From an uncultured Clostridium sp. (GTDB lineage: Bacteria > Bacillota > Clostridia > Clostridiales > Clostridiaceae): a stretch of 36,848 bases of DNA. The translations under genes were made by a program, and so were the position numbers. This document shows positions 8,222 through 15,635 of the stretch, piece by piece. Location: contig NZ_CAMTIG010000036.1 in the NCBI RefSeq assembly GCF_947072515.1, positions 1-36,848 on the forward strand, written 5' to 3'. The notes beneath the pieces are model-generated. The model was not told the DNA's origin. It was given only the letters and a program-made list of their open reading frames with translations, and made no database searches. How positions within the stretch are numbered: the stretch's first letter is position 1; each line of letters opens with the position of its first letter.

Positions 8222-8980
8222 ATGGATTATACAATAAAAAAATTAAGTGATTTAGCAGGAATAAGTACGCGTACACTTAGGTATTATGATGAAATTAATT
8301 TATTAAAACCCCAAAAGGTAACAGAAGCTGGATATAGGGTATATGGAGAAGAGCAAATTAATAAATTACAACAGATATTATTTTATAAATCTATGGATAT
8401 TGAATTAAAAGATATAAAAGAGATATTATCTAATCCAGACTATGATGTGCAAAAGTCACTTGAAAATCATTATAGAAAATTAATAGAGAAAAGGGAGCAC
8501 CTTGAGGCATTAATACAAACTGTCGAAAAGACAATAGCATATAGTAAAGGGGAGATTGATATGACAGATACAGAAAAATTTGAATGCTTTAAAAAAGAAA
8601 AGATAAAGAAAAATGAAAAACAATATGGAAAAGAAATTAGGAAAAAGTATGGGGAAGAAAGTGTTAGTAATTCCTATAATAAATTTTCTAAATTAACAGA
8701 GGAAGAATTTAAGGAAATGGCTAGATTAGAAGATGAAATGATTGAGAAACTTTTGATTGTTAATGAAAATAAAGATTTAAATTCAGATGAAGCAAAGATA
8801 GTTTTTGAAAATCATAAAAAATGGCTTTCTTTTAATATGGAATATAAGAAGGAAGTTCATCAAGGATTAGCAGAGATGTATGTTTTAGATGAAAGATTTG
8901 CAGAATATTATAATAAAAAAGCAAATAAAAGAGTAGTTGAAACATTAAGAGATATAATATTGGAATATACAAAACTTTAA
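8222..8980 (+). CDS. MerR family regulator with TipAS-like effector domain
   Basis: 252 residues. Residues 1-70 are the MerR winged helix (KLSDLAGISTRTLRYYDEIN), about 75-115 a dimerisation coiled coil, and about 120-252 an alpha-helical TipAS-like domain (contains NSYNKFSKLTEEEF). This is the architecture of TipA and Mta: the effector domain captures hydrophobic or thiopeptide-like compounds and the dimer activates an over-spaced promoter. AGGAGGTG lies 5 nt before ATG 8222. Its own promoter has a 19-bp spacer. No efflux gene is directly linked, so other targets probably lie elsewhere. Confidence 0.88.
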   Translation: MDYTIKKLSDLAGISTRTLRYYDEINLLKPQKVTEAGYRVYGEEQINKLQQILFYKSMDIELKDIKEILSNPDYDVQKSLENHYRKLIEKREHLEALIQTVEKTIAYSKGEIDMTDTEKFECFKKEKIKKNEKQYGKEIRKKYGEESVSNSYNKFSKLTEEEFKEMARLEDEMIEKLLIVNENKDLNSDEAKIVFENHKKWLSFNMEYKKEVHQGLAEMYVLDERFAEYYNKKANKRVVETLRDIILEYTKL

Positions 8981-9022
8981 AGCAAAAGTTATTAACAGAT
9001 ACGGGGAAAAATGAGTAAAAGT

Positions 9023-9052
9023 AGTGGATAAATTAGTATTAGATGTGGATAA
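9023..9052 (+). other. Pair of DnaA-box-like sequences
   Basis: TGTGGATAA (9044-9052) equals the DnaA box TTATCCACA on the other strand; AGTGGATAA (9023-9031) differs by one base and lies 21 bp, two helical turns, upstream. Both are in the 249-nt gene-free stretch after the MerR gene. Function is unproven. Confidence 0.35.
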
Positions 9053-9138
9053 GTTTAATAAAATAATAAATAAAAAATTCAGTATAAATAAAGTCTAAAA
9101 TTAAGGCGTAAAGATAGTAATTCTAGGGGCTGATATGG

Positions 9139-9208
9139 TATAATTAAATAGAGAAAATAGTTATATAACTAAAGCGAAATATTATGTTTTGCTTTAGTTA
9201 ATTTTTTT
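9139..9208 (+). promoter_or_regulatory. -10 box followed by a leader terminator (possible attenuator)
   Basis: TATAAT at 9139-9144 without a convincing -35 is followed 22 nt later by a 13-bp hairpin (9167-9179/9187-9199; AACTAAAGC against GCTTTAGTT) and a seven-T run (9202-9208). The exporter gene begins 21 nt after it. A transcript from this promoter would meet a terminator before the first codon, so conditional read-through is inferred. Confidence 0.5.
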
Positions 9209-9229
9209 GTATTAAGGAATGAAAATGGG

Positions 9230-10009
9230 ATGGAAAATAAAATTATAGAAACTATGAATATTGAAAAAATACTATGTTTTGCATTAGATATTGCAGAGAA
9301 TATGCTGAGATGTAATGCTGAAATTAATAGAGTTGAAGATACGGTTATAAGAATTTGCAAAAGCTATGGAGATGTTAAAGTAGATGTCTTTGCAATTAAA
9401 ACTTTAATAATCGCTACAATAAGAAATACGAATGCTGAAAGTTTTACTCAAACTAGAAGGGTACATTCAAGCGAAATAAATTTAGAAAAATTAGAGGAAC
9501 TAAATAGATTATCAAGATATATATGTGAGAATAAACCTAGTGAAGTTGAAATTGAGAAAAAGATAAATACATTTAGATTAACGGATTTTTCTATTACAAC
9601 AAAAAATCTTTTAGGTGGAATATTGGGTTCTACAGGATTTTGTGTTTATTTTGGAGGAGGAGCTAGAGATGTTGTAGCGGTTGGGATTATTGCTATAATA
9701 GTTTTCTTTATAAATAAGTATGCAAAAAGATTTACTGTCAATCCTATTGTTTATACAACAATTATTTCTTTTATAATTGGATGGCTTGCAATTATATCAG
9801 TAAAAATTGGTATTGGAGCAAATGTAGATAAGATAATAATAGGTGACGTTATGTTGGTAATTCCAGGAATGGCTATGGTAACAGGGTTTAGAGATATGTT
9901 AACAGGCGATATTTTAGCAGGAACTATTAGATTAATAGATACAATCCTTATAACTGTCGCAATTACTTGTGGATTTGCACTTGCATTATATACAGGAGGT
10001 TTTATGTAA
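9230..10009 (+). CDS. Threonine/serine exporter family protein, large subunit (ThrE_1/DUF1212)
   Basis: 259 residues. The N-terminal soluble half (about 1-115) has the ThrE-family pattern: a helix with ALDIAENMLRCNAEINRVED, then the strand VDVFAI. The C-terminal half has five hydrophobic segments, with VIPGMAMVTGFRDMLTGD near 205-222. Split two-component ThrE exporters are common in Firmicutes; the partner follows 1 nt after the stop. Substrate assignment is by family only. AAGGAA about 10 nt upstream is a modest ribosome binding site. Expression may be governed by the leader terminator at 9167-9208. Confidence 0.85.
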   Translation: MENKIIETMNIEKILCFALDIAENMLRCNAEINRVEDTVIRICKSYGDVKVDVFAIKTLIIATIRNTNAESFTQTRRVHSSEINLEKLEELNRLSRYICENKPSEVEIEKKINTFRLTDFSITTKNLLGGILGSTGFCVYFGGGARDVVAVGIIAIIVFFINKYAKRFTVNPIVYTTIISFIIGWLAIISVKIGIGANVDKIIIGDVMLVIPGMAMVTGFRDMLTGDILAGTIRLIDTILITVAITCGFALALYTGGFM

Positions 10010-10010
10010 T

Positions 10011-10478
10011 ATGCAATATTTAATTGAAATAGCATCTTGTGTAGTGGGAGCTTTAGGATATGCATTAATGTACAATGTAAAAAGAGATAAAATCATACCA
10101 GCGACAATTGGCGGATTTGTAACAATTACGGTATATGTGGTTACGAATAAAATGTTTAATCAAATTATTTTACCGACTACATTAGCATCTGCAGCAATAA
10201 CAATATACTCAGAAGTGTTAGCACGTAAGTTAAAATCACCTGCGACAGTATTCTTATTACCTGGAATTATACCTTTAGTTCCAGGAGGAGGATTATTTTA
10301 TACTATGAGTGGATTGTTGACAGGTAATGAGTGGGAGTTTCATTATTATGGAATGAGCACATTTCAAACAGCTGTAGGAATAGCAATTGGAGTTATTCTA
10401 ACATCAGTAATTGTATATCATATAAATAAAAGCTTATATATGAAAATGAAGAAAGCTAAAGAGAATATAAAAAAGTAA
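10011..10478 (+). CDS. Threonine/serine exporter family protein, small subunit (ThrE_2/DUF3815)
   Basis: 155 residues, almost wholly hydrophobic, with four to five membrane segments and the family's conserved FLLPGIIPLVPGGGLFYTM at about 81-99. It is the C-terminal half of the ThrE fold as a separate chain. It starts 1 nt after the partner's stop; AGGAGG (9994-9999), inside the end of the upstream gene, supplies its ribosome binding site, implying translational coupling. A terminator follows immediately. Confidence 0.85.
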   Translation: MQYLIEIASCVVGALGYALMYNVKRDKIIPATIGGFVTITVYVVTNKMFNQIILPTTLASAAITIYSEVLARKLKSPATVFLLPGIIPLVPGGGLFYTMSGLLTGNEWEFHYYGMSTFQTAVGIAIGVILTSVIVYHINKSLYMKMKKAKENIKK

Positions 10479-10481
10479 AAT

Positions 10482-10511
10482 AAAAAGACTGTCGTATTTG
10501 ACAGTCTTTTT
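10482..10511. terminator. Bidirectional terminator between convergent genes
   Basis: AAAAAGACTGTC (10482-10493) pairs perfectly with GACAGTCTTTTT (10500-10511) around GTATTT. A- and T-runs on both sides allow it to serve the exporter operon and the bile salt hydrolase gene. Confidence 0.9.
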
Positions 10512-10552
10512 TTATAAAGATTTTTTAATAAACCAAATTATAAAAATTGAGT

Positions 10553-11536
10553 TTAATTTAAATTAGTTATTGATAAATTGTCTTCATATTTAAATAATTT
10601 AATATCAGAAGAATTTAAATCTTCATTAAATAAGTTCACAGAACTTAAAGCAAGACTATGATATGTCTTATAAGTATAAGTACCTTTTTCTAAATTCATA
10701 CAGCTAGTATATTGAGTAAATTCATTTACACCATCATTTTTAGCAGTACCTCTTACCATTGCGACATTATTCATTATATGAAAATAATCACCCATAGAAA
10801 CATCTTCATTTTGTAAAACAAAGTTTCTTAAAAAAGCAGCTCTAATAAATCTAGAAGGAGCAGTAGTGTCTCCAGGTAAACCAATTAAACCAGCACCTCT
10901 ACCAGTAGGAGTTAATTCTTTATCACTACACATAGTTTTAGAGATCTGAGTTGGAATTGTATTTGTATATTGTCTTAAGTTAGTAAGTTGCCAATCAAAT
11001 GTTGGAGGATTTGTTAGAACACCAACTTCGTTATCATAAACTTTCATACCATCTTTAGTTTTTTCAATTACAATGCTTTTTCCAGATCTATCAGAAGCAA
11101 TCCAATGTAAGCATACATTAGGGATTTTTTCATCTATTCTAATATCCATTAAATTTACTTGAAGGACATTTTTCTTTACATCTTCAATATTGTCAAAGTT
11201 TGATAATATCCAAAGCATAAAATCAAAAGCAGGGATATTGATTTTATCATTTACAAAATCTTTTTCTAATCCACCAAATTCATCACCAAAGTTAAGGCCA
11301 GCTATTCCAAGTCCTTTTTCATTCATTCCATCTGAAAGCATAGGATGATTTGCCATCATACTAATCATTGCTACCATAGCATATTTAGTTTTTTCAATTT
11401 TTTTAGTTGAAATATTTGTATAAGTATAATCTCTTGGAATAACACCAACAGATTGTCCGAAATAATATTCTAAATCCATATTTCTTCCAAATAAATGTTC
11501 ACCGTTTTTAGTAGTTAAAGTTAATCCTGTACACAT
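10553..11536 (-). CDS. cbh: Choloylglycine (bile salt) hydrolase
   Basis: 327 residues, an Ntn hydrolase that cleaves the amide of conjugated bile salts. Start is ATG 11536, so the second residue is Cys2, which becomes the N-terminal nucleophile after Met removal; the longer frame from GTG 11545 would bury it. Catalytic residues are in place: Cys2, Arg18, Asp21, Asn82 (AGLN), Asn176 (LTNPP) and Arg229 (PSRF). Asn82 rather than Tyr separates bile salt hydrolases from penicillin V acylases. It resembles the C. perfringens enzyme along its whole length (329 residues there). Cytoplasmic. A sigma-54-type promoter lies 45 nt upstream, next to a divergent sigma-54 activator gene. Confidence 0.93.
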   Translation of the reverse strand: MCTGLTLTTKNGEHLFGRNMDLEYYFGQSVGVIPRDYTYTNISTKKIEKTKYAMVAMISMMANHPMLSDGMNEKGLGIAGLNFGDEFGGLEKDFVNDKINIPAFDFMLWILSNFDNIEDVKKNVLQVNLMDIRIDEKIPNVCLHWIASDRSGKSIVIEKTKDGMKVYDNEVGVLTNPPTFDWQLTNLRQYTNTIPTQISKTMCSDKELTPTGRGAGLIGLPGDTTAPSRFIRAAFLRNFVLQNEDVSMGDYFHIMNNVAMVRGTAKNDGVNEFTQYTSCMNLEKGTYTYKTYHSLALSSVNLFNEDLNSSDIKLFKYEDNLSITNLN

Positions 11537-11580
11537 ATAAATCACTCTTCTTTCGTAAAATATTTTCTAAATATAGTATT

Positions 11581-11596
11581 AGCAAAAAAGATGCCA
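11581..11596 (-). promoter_or_regulatory. Sigma-54 (-24/-12) promoter of the bile salt hydrolase gene
   Basis: The minus strand reads TGGCATCTTTTTTGCT. GG (11595-11594) and GC (11583-11582) are separated by exactly 10 bp; consensus TGGCAC-N5-TTGCW with one mismatch. Expected start of transcription is near 11570, leaving about 34 nt before the ATG. The direction is toward the hydrolase. Confidence 0.8.
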
Positions 11597-11685
11597 AAAT
11601 TCAGTTGTGAGAAATAAAGGGCTGAGAGGCGTAAATAAATTAAATCACTGAAAAAAGAGTTATTATTGAATGAAATAGAAAAAGG

Positions 11686-11745
11686 TTAAGTCAAAAATGA
11701 ATTTAAATCTAAATAAGCAATTTTTATTAAGTCAAAAATGAATTT
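11686..11745. repeat. Two perfect 19-nt direct repeats, candidate upstream activating sites
   Basis: TTAAGTCAAAAATGAATTT occurs at 11686-11704 and 11727-11745, 41 nt apart (about four helical turns). Each contains the dyad TCA-AAAA-TGA, extended imperfectly by AAG/ATT flanks. They lie about 115-175 bp upstream of the predicted sigma-54 start site, the usual distance for enhancer sites, and 80-140 bp before the activator gene. TATAAT at 11786-11791 is the likely -10 of that gene. Confidence 0.6.
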
Positions 11746-11825
11746 TTTATATAAAAATTTATTTTTTGCCTATTAAAAGGTACACTATAATAAAGTAATA
11801 CTTTGAAAAAATGGAGTGATTCTTT

Positions 11826-13148
11826 ATGAATAATGTGGATATTTATAAAAATATATTAGATGAAATATATCATGGGATTTTTGTCACAAATAAGGATGGG
11901 ATAATTTTATATTGTAATGAGGCTTTTTGTAGAAGTTATAATTTAAATAGTAACGATATAATAGGGAAATCAGTTGCAGTAGTAAGAAATAGAATAAAAA
12001 AAGGAAAACAAATAATTCCAATAGTAATGAAAGAAAAAGAAGAGATTTCCTTGTTTCAAGAAACTATCTACGGGAAAAAATTATTTTTAAATGCAAAGCC
12101 AATATTAGATGGAAATGGAGAAATAACAATGATAATTGAAACAGTAGTAGAAGTATTAAATACTGAGAGCAATTATCCATATTTTACTATAGAAGATATA
12201 GATTTAAAAGAAAAGAAAGATGATGAGACAAATATTAATGATTTAGTGGAATATGAAAATCTAGAAAGAATTGCACAGTTTGATGTTACAGTCTTATTAT
12301 TAGGTGAATCTGGAACAGGAAAATCTACTTGTGCAAAGTTTATACATGAGCTTAGTCCTAGAAAAGATAATCCTTTTGTTACTATAAACTGTACGACACT
12401 ACCAGAAAATTTAATTGAATCAGAGCTTTTTGGGTATGTTAAAGGGGCTTTTACAGGAGCTATGAAAGAAGGTAAAAAGGGATTAGTTGAATTAGCTAAC
12501 AAAGGAACTTTATTTCTAGATGAAATAGGAGATTTACCATTAACATCTCAGAGTAAATTATTAGAGTTAATAGAAAATAAAACATTTATGCCTATTGGTG
12601 GAAGCTTAAAGAAACAAACAGATATAAGAATTATTGCAGCAACTAATAAAGATATAAAAGAAATGATTAATAAAGGAACATTTAGAGAAGATTTATATTA
12701 TAGATTAAATGTAATGGAGTGGAAATTACCGCCACTTAAAAATAGGAAAGAGGAAATACCTTCTTTAATAAGTATATTCGTAAAGAACTTTAATGAAAAA
12801 TATAATATGCAAAAAGAATTTGATGAAGATGCTATAGAAGAATTGAAGAGATATGATTGGCCAGGAAATATAAGAGAATTGAAACATATAGTAGAAAAAA
12901 TAATGATATCAATAAGACAAGACAAGATTGTATTAGAGGATATTGAAAAATTTCTCAAAACTATAGAATCAGAATATCCAAAAGATGACTTGAAGATTCC
13001 AACATTAAAAGAGTATTTAGATGGATTTGAAAAAATACTTATTTTAACAGCATATAATAAATATCGAAATTCTTATAAAGTTGCAGAGGTATTAGATATT
13101 TCTCAAAGCCAAGCATCACGTAAAATAAGAAAATATATATATAAATAA
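11826..13148 (+). CDS. Sigma-54-dependent transcriptional activator (PAS-AAA+-HTH)
   Basis: 440 residues. Residues 1-110 form a PAS-type sensor ([20 protein letters not shown]). Residues about 135-375 are the AAA+ domain: Walker A GESGTGKS at 160-167, the sigma-54-contacting loop GAFTGA at 207-212, Walker B TLFLDEIG at 228-235. The C-terminus (about 405-440) is a helix-turn-helix, [23 protein letters not shown] proves it is a real sigma-54 activator and not a degenerate TyrR type. No receiver domain, so the PAS domain probably senses a ligand. It is divergent from the bile salt hydrolase, whose promoter is of sigma-54 type. Confidence 0.92.
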   Translation: MNNVDIYKNILDEIYHGIFVTNKDGIILYCNEAFCRSYNLNSNDIIGKSVAVVRNRIKKGKQIIPIVMKEKEEISLFQETIYGKKLFLNAKPILDGNGEITMIIETVVEVLNTESNYPYFTIEDIDLKEKKDDETNINDLVEYENLERIAQFDVTVLLLGESGTGKSTCAKFIHELSPRKDNPFVTINCTTLPENLIESELFGYVKGAFTGAMKEGKKGLVELANKGTLFLDEIGDLPLTSQSKLLELIENKTFMPIGGSLKKQTDIRIIAATNKDIKEMINKGTFREDLYYRLNVMEWKLPPLKNRKEEIPSLISIFVKNFNEKYNMQKEFDEDAIEELKRYDWPGNIRELKHIVEKIMISIRQDKIVLEDIEKFLKTIESEYPKDDLKIPTLKEYLDGFEKILILTAYNKYRNSYKVAEVLDISQSQASRKIRKYIYK

Positions 13149-13180
13149 AAGATATTGCCTAGGCAATATCTTTTATTTTT
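13147..13180. terminator. Bidirectional palindromic terminator
   Basis: GATATTGCCTAGGCAATATC (13151-13170) is a perfect 20-bp palindrome flanked by AAAA and TTTT plus further T. It begins right at the stop of the activator gene and contains the TAG stop of the convergent FUSC-like gene in its centre. Confidence 0.88.
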
Positions 13181-14169
13181 TTTAATGAATTTTTATAGAT
13201 AATAAGATTACTTAAAATAAGAATATTAGTATCTTTATTTAAGTTTAGATGGCTTTTATTTAATTCTATAAGCGGTATAGAGTTAAAATTTAAATTTTCT
13301 TTGTAATTAGCTAAAAAGATTTTATGACTTTTAGATAATTCTTCTATAGCTTCTTTTATATAATGCTTGTCCTTGGAGGAGATGGATTGGAGTTGCTCTT
13401 TTTGATTGAAAATTAAATATAAAAGATTATAAGAAGCAGTTGAAACATCTCCAAGCATTTTTAATGTACCGATTTTAGTTCGATAATGTCTTAGATGGTT
13501 AGTTAAAGAAGTGGTTTCTAGTTCTTTTTCTAATAAATCAATATTAGGTTTTATACTATTTAAGGATTTATTTAAAGTATTGAAATCTTCAAGGGAAAGA
13601 TTATCAACATTTTCTAATAAAGAGTCTTGAATTTTAAATAAATCTTTATTGAATTTAAATAATACTTTCTCAAGCTTAAAACCTTGATTCAAAGGAAGAA
13701 CAAGTTCATTGACCAATATAGCTAAAATAGATCCTATTATTATTGATACGAATCGTGATTCAGTTGCTGATGGTGTGCTCATTATCATAAAAAATACTAA
13801 GCTTGCAGCAATTAAGCTAACTAAACTAAGTTTTCTTTTAGCTAAATTAAATTTGTAATATATAAGCATTGTAACTGAAGAAATAATTGCAAGAGAATAG
13901 ATATCCCATTTAAGTAAAATTCCAATTACTAAAGTTATAACAGCACCTATAACATTAACAACAATTCTTTGAATGCAATAAGTTCTTGTTGCTGATACAG
14001 AAGGTAGAAAAGCAAAAATTATAGAAATTGTTATAACTGTGGTAGTTGCACTTATATAATGAGTAAATGAACTTAAGAAAATTCCAATTAATGAAGCAAT
14101 CAAGACTTTTAAAGCTTTAATTTCATCACAAATAGATAGCTCCATCAAGACAGTATTTAGTTTTTTCAT
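13159..14169 (-). CDS. FUSC-like / aromatic acid exporter family membrane protein
   Basis: 336 residues. About six hydrophobic segments occupy residues 18-160 (for example ALKVLIASLIGIFLSSFTHY), followed by a long helical cytoplasmic part (about 165-336) with many Leu/Lys/Glu. This is the layout of the ArAE/FUSC family, proposed to export aromatic carboxylic acids or other organic acids; substrate unknown here. A strong GAAGGGGG site precedes the ATG. Its stop codon is inside the shared terminator palindrome. Convergent with, not part of, the sigma-54 activator unit. Confidence 0.75.
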   Translation of the reverse strand: MKKLNTVLMELSICDEIKALKVLIASLIGIFLSSFTHYISATTTVITISIIFAFLPSVSATRTYCIQRIVVNVIGAVITLVIGILLKWDIYSLAIISSVTMLIYYKFNLAKRKLSLVSLIAASLVFFMIMSTPSATESRFVSIIIGSILAILVNELVLPLNQGFKLEKVLFKFNKDLFKIQDSLLENVDNLSLEDFNTLNKSLNSIKPNIDLLEKELETTSLTNHLRHYRTKIGTLKMLGDVSTASYNLLYLIFNQKEQLQSISSKDKHYIKEAIEELSKSHKIFLANYKENLNFNSIPLIELNKSHLNLNKDTNILILSNLIIYKNSLKKIKDIA

Positions 14170-14331
14170 AAATAGCCCCCTTCACATAATTATATTGTAG
14201 CATTTATTTATTTTTTATAGAGAAAATTAAAGGAAATAAAGAAGAGAAAGATATAAAAATAACCAGTTTTATTAAAGAAAATAAAGTAAGATAATAAATT
14301 ATAATAAAAATTACATAAATGTAAATAAATG

Positions 14332-14405
14332 TTGTTAAAGTGTCTTTGGGATAGTATAATTTTAATGTAAAATGCTTGTAAAAGACTGACTTTGAGACAT
14401 TTTAC
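14332..14405 (+). promoter_or_regulatory. Sigma-A promoter and 5' hairpin of the BMP/ABC operon
   Basis: TTGTTA (14332-14337), 17-bp spacer, TATAAT (14355-14360). The predicted transcript would begin near a hairpin with an 8-bp outer stem GTAAAATG (14367-14374)/CATTTTAC (14398-14405) and an inner AAAG/CTTT pairing. The rest of the 269-nt stretch upstream holds nothing recognised, and no purine riboswitch motif. Confidence 0.6.
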
Positions 14406-14438
14406 TAAAAATAATTATATATTTTAGGGGGAGACATT

Positions 14439-15536
14439 ATGAAGAGGAAAGTACTTGCTATGGCAATGACACTTCTAATGGCAACTGGTATTTTAGCTGG
14501 TTGTGGAGGGGCGTCAGGAGATGACTCAGACAAAAAAGATGCTATGAACGTTGGGATGGTTACAGACGTAGGAACTATTGATGACAAAAGCTTTAACCAA
14601 GGTACTTGGGAAGGTATTCTTGAAGCTAAAAAAGAACTTGGTGTTAAAGAAAAATACTTACAACCAGGGGGGCAAACAAAAGCAGACTACTTAACAGAAA
14701 TAAATAATATGTATGATGCAGATTTTAAATTTATTGTTGCACCAGGATATAAATTTGAACAAGCTATATATGAAGCACAAGATAAATATACAGATGCAAA
14801 GTTTGTATTAATAGATGGAAGCCCAAATGATGGAGCAGAAAAAGATCCAAAATCTAAAGTTGGAGATAATACAGTTTCAATATTCTATGCTGAAGAACAA
14901 TCAGGATTCTTAGCAGGTGTTGCAGCAACAGTAGAATTAAAAACAGGAGATTTAGGTTTTATTGGAGGTCTTGAAATACCACCAGTACAAAAGTTCAACT
15001 GGGGATTCCAACAAGGTGTTGAATATGCTAATAAGAATCTTGGCGCAAAGGTTACTTTAAAGAAAGAAAATATTAAATATTCAAATTCATTTGAAGATGT
15101 AGCATTAGGACAACAAATTGCTGCAACTATGTATGACAGAGGAGTTAAAGCTATATTTGCATCAGCTGGAAAAGTTGGAGTTGGTGTTATAACTGAAGCT
15201 AAAACTAGAGCTAAATCTGGAAAAGATGCTTGGGTTATTGGTGTTGATGTTGATCAGTTTGAAGAAGGTAAGTATGAAGGAGATAAATCTGTTATTTTAA
15301 CTTCAGCAACTAAGAAAATTGGTAAATCAGCATTTGATATGGTTAAAAGTGAGCAAGATGGGAAATTCCCAGGTGGAGAAACTTTAACTTATGATGTAAA
15401 GAATGATGGAGTTGGTATTCCAGAAACTAATCCAAATCTTTCAGATGAGACAATTAAAACAGTTAATGAAGTAAAAGAAAAAATGAAATCTGATGAAATT
15501 AAAGTTTCAGCAGAAAAAGGTGATTTAATAGCTTAA
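14439..15536 (+). CDS. BMP-family substrate-binding lipoprotein (nucleoside-type)
   Basis: 365 residues. A lipoprotein signal peptide ends in LAGC with Cys22 as the lipidation site. The mature part is the Bmp/Med/PnrA fold: NVGMVTDVGTIDDKSFNQG near residue 37, then GFIGGLE and VGVDVDQFEEG segments. PnrA-type members bind purine nucleosides for an ABC importer, matching the ATPase and two permeases that follow. The ribosome binding site is AGGGGGA. A terminator-like hairpin just after the gene probably lowers transcription of the transporter genes relative to this binding protein. Confidence 0.92.
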   Translation: MKRKVLAMAMTLLMATGILAGCGGASGDDSDKKDAMNVGMVTDVGTIDDKSFNQGTWEGILEAKKELGVKEKYLQPGGQTKADYLTEINNMYDADFKFIVAPGYKFEQAIYEAQDKYTDAKFVLIDGSPNDGAEKDPKSKVGDNTVSIFYAEEQSGFLAGVAATVELKTGDLGFIGGLEIPPVQKFNWGFQQGVEYANKNLGAKVTLKKENIKYSNSFEDVALGQQIAATMYDRGVKAIFASAGKVGVGVITEAKTRAKSGKDAWVIGVDVDQFEEGKYEGDKSVILTSATKKIGKSAFDMVKSEQDGKFPGGETLTYDVKNDGVGIPETNPNLSDETIKTVNEVKEKMKSDEIKVSAEKGDLIA

Positions 15537-15544
15537 TTATATAT

Positions 15545-15607
15545 AGGGAATCTCAAAAAAATAATATCAATCAATTGATTAAAACTTTTTGAGAAGCCCT
15601 TTTTTTA
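15545..15607 (+). terminator. Intra-operon terminator-like hairpin
   Basis: GGG-AA-TCTCAAAAA pairs with TTTTTGAGA-A-GCCC across a 25-30-nt loop and is followed by seven T. It lies between the binding-protein gene and the ATPase gene; partial termination is inferred because no promoter is evident before 15636. Confidence 0.7.
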
Positions 15608-15635
15608 TCTAATTATACATTAGGGGGAAATGGAA

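Noticed and set aside
14206..14438. Purine or preQ1 riboswitch before the nucleoside transporter operon
   Set aside because: Only a simple hairpin (14367-14405) follows the promoter; the conserved loop sequences of purine or preQ1 aptamers are absent and there is no terminator before the first gene.
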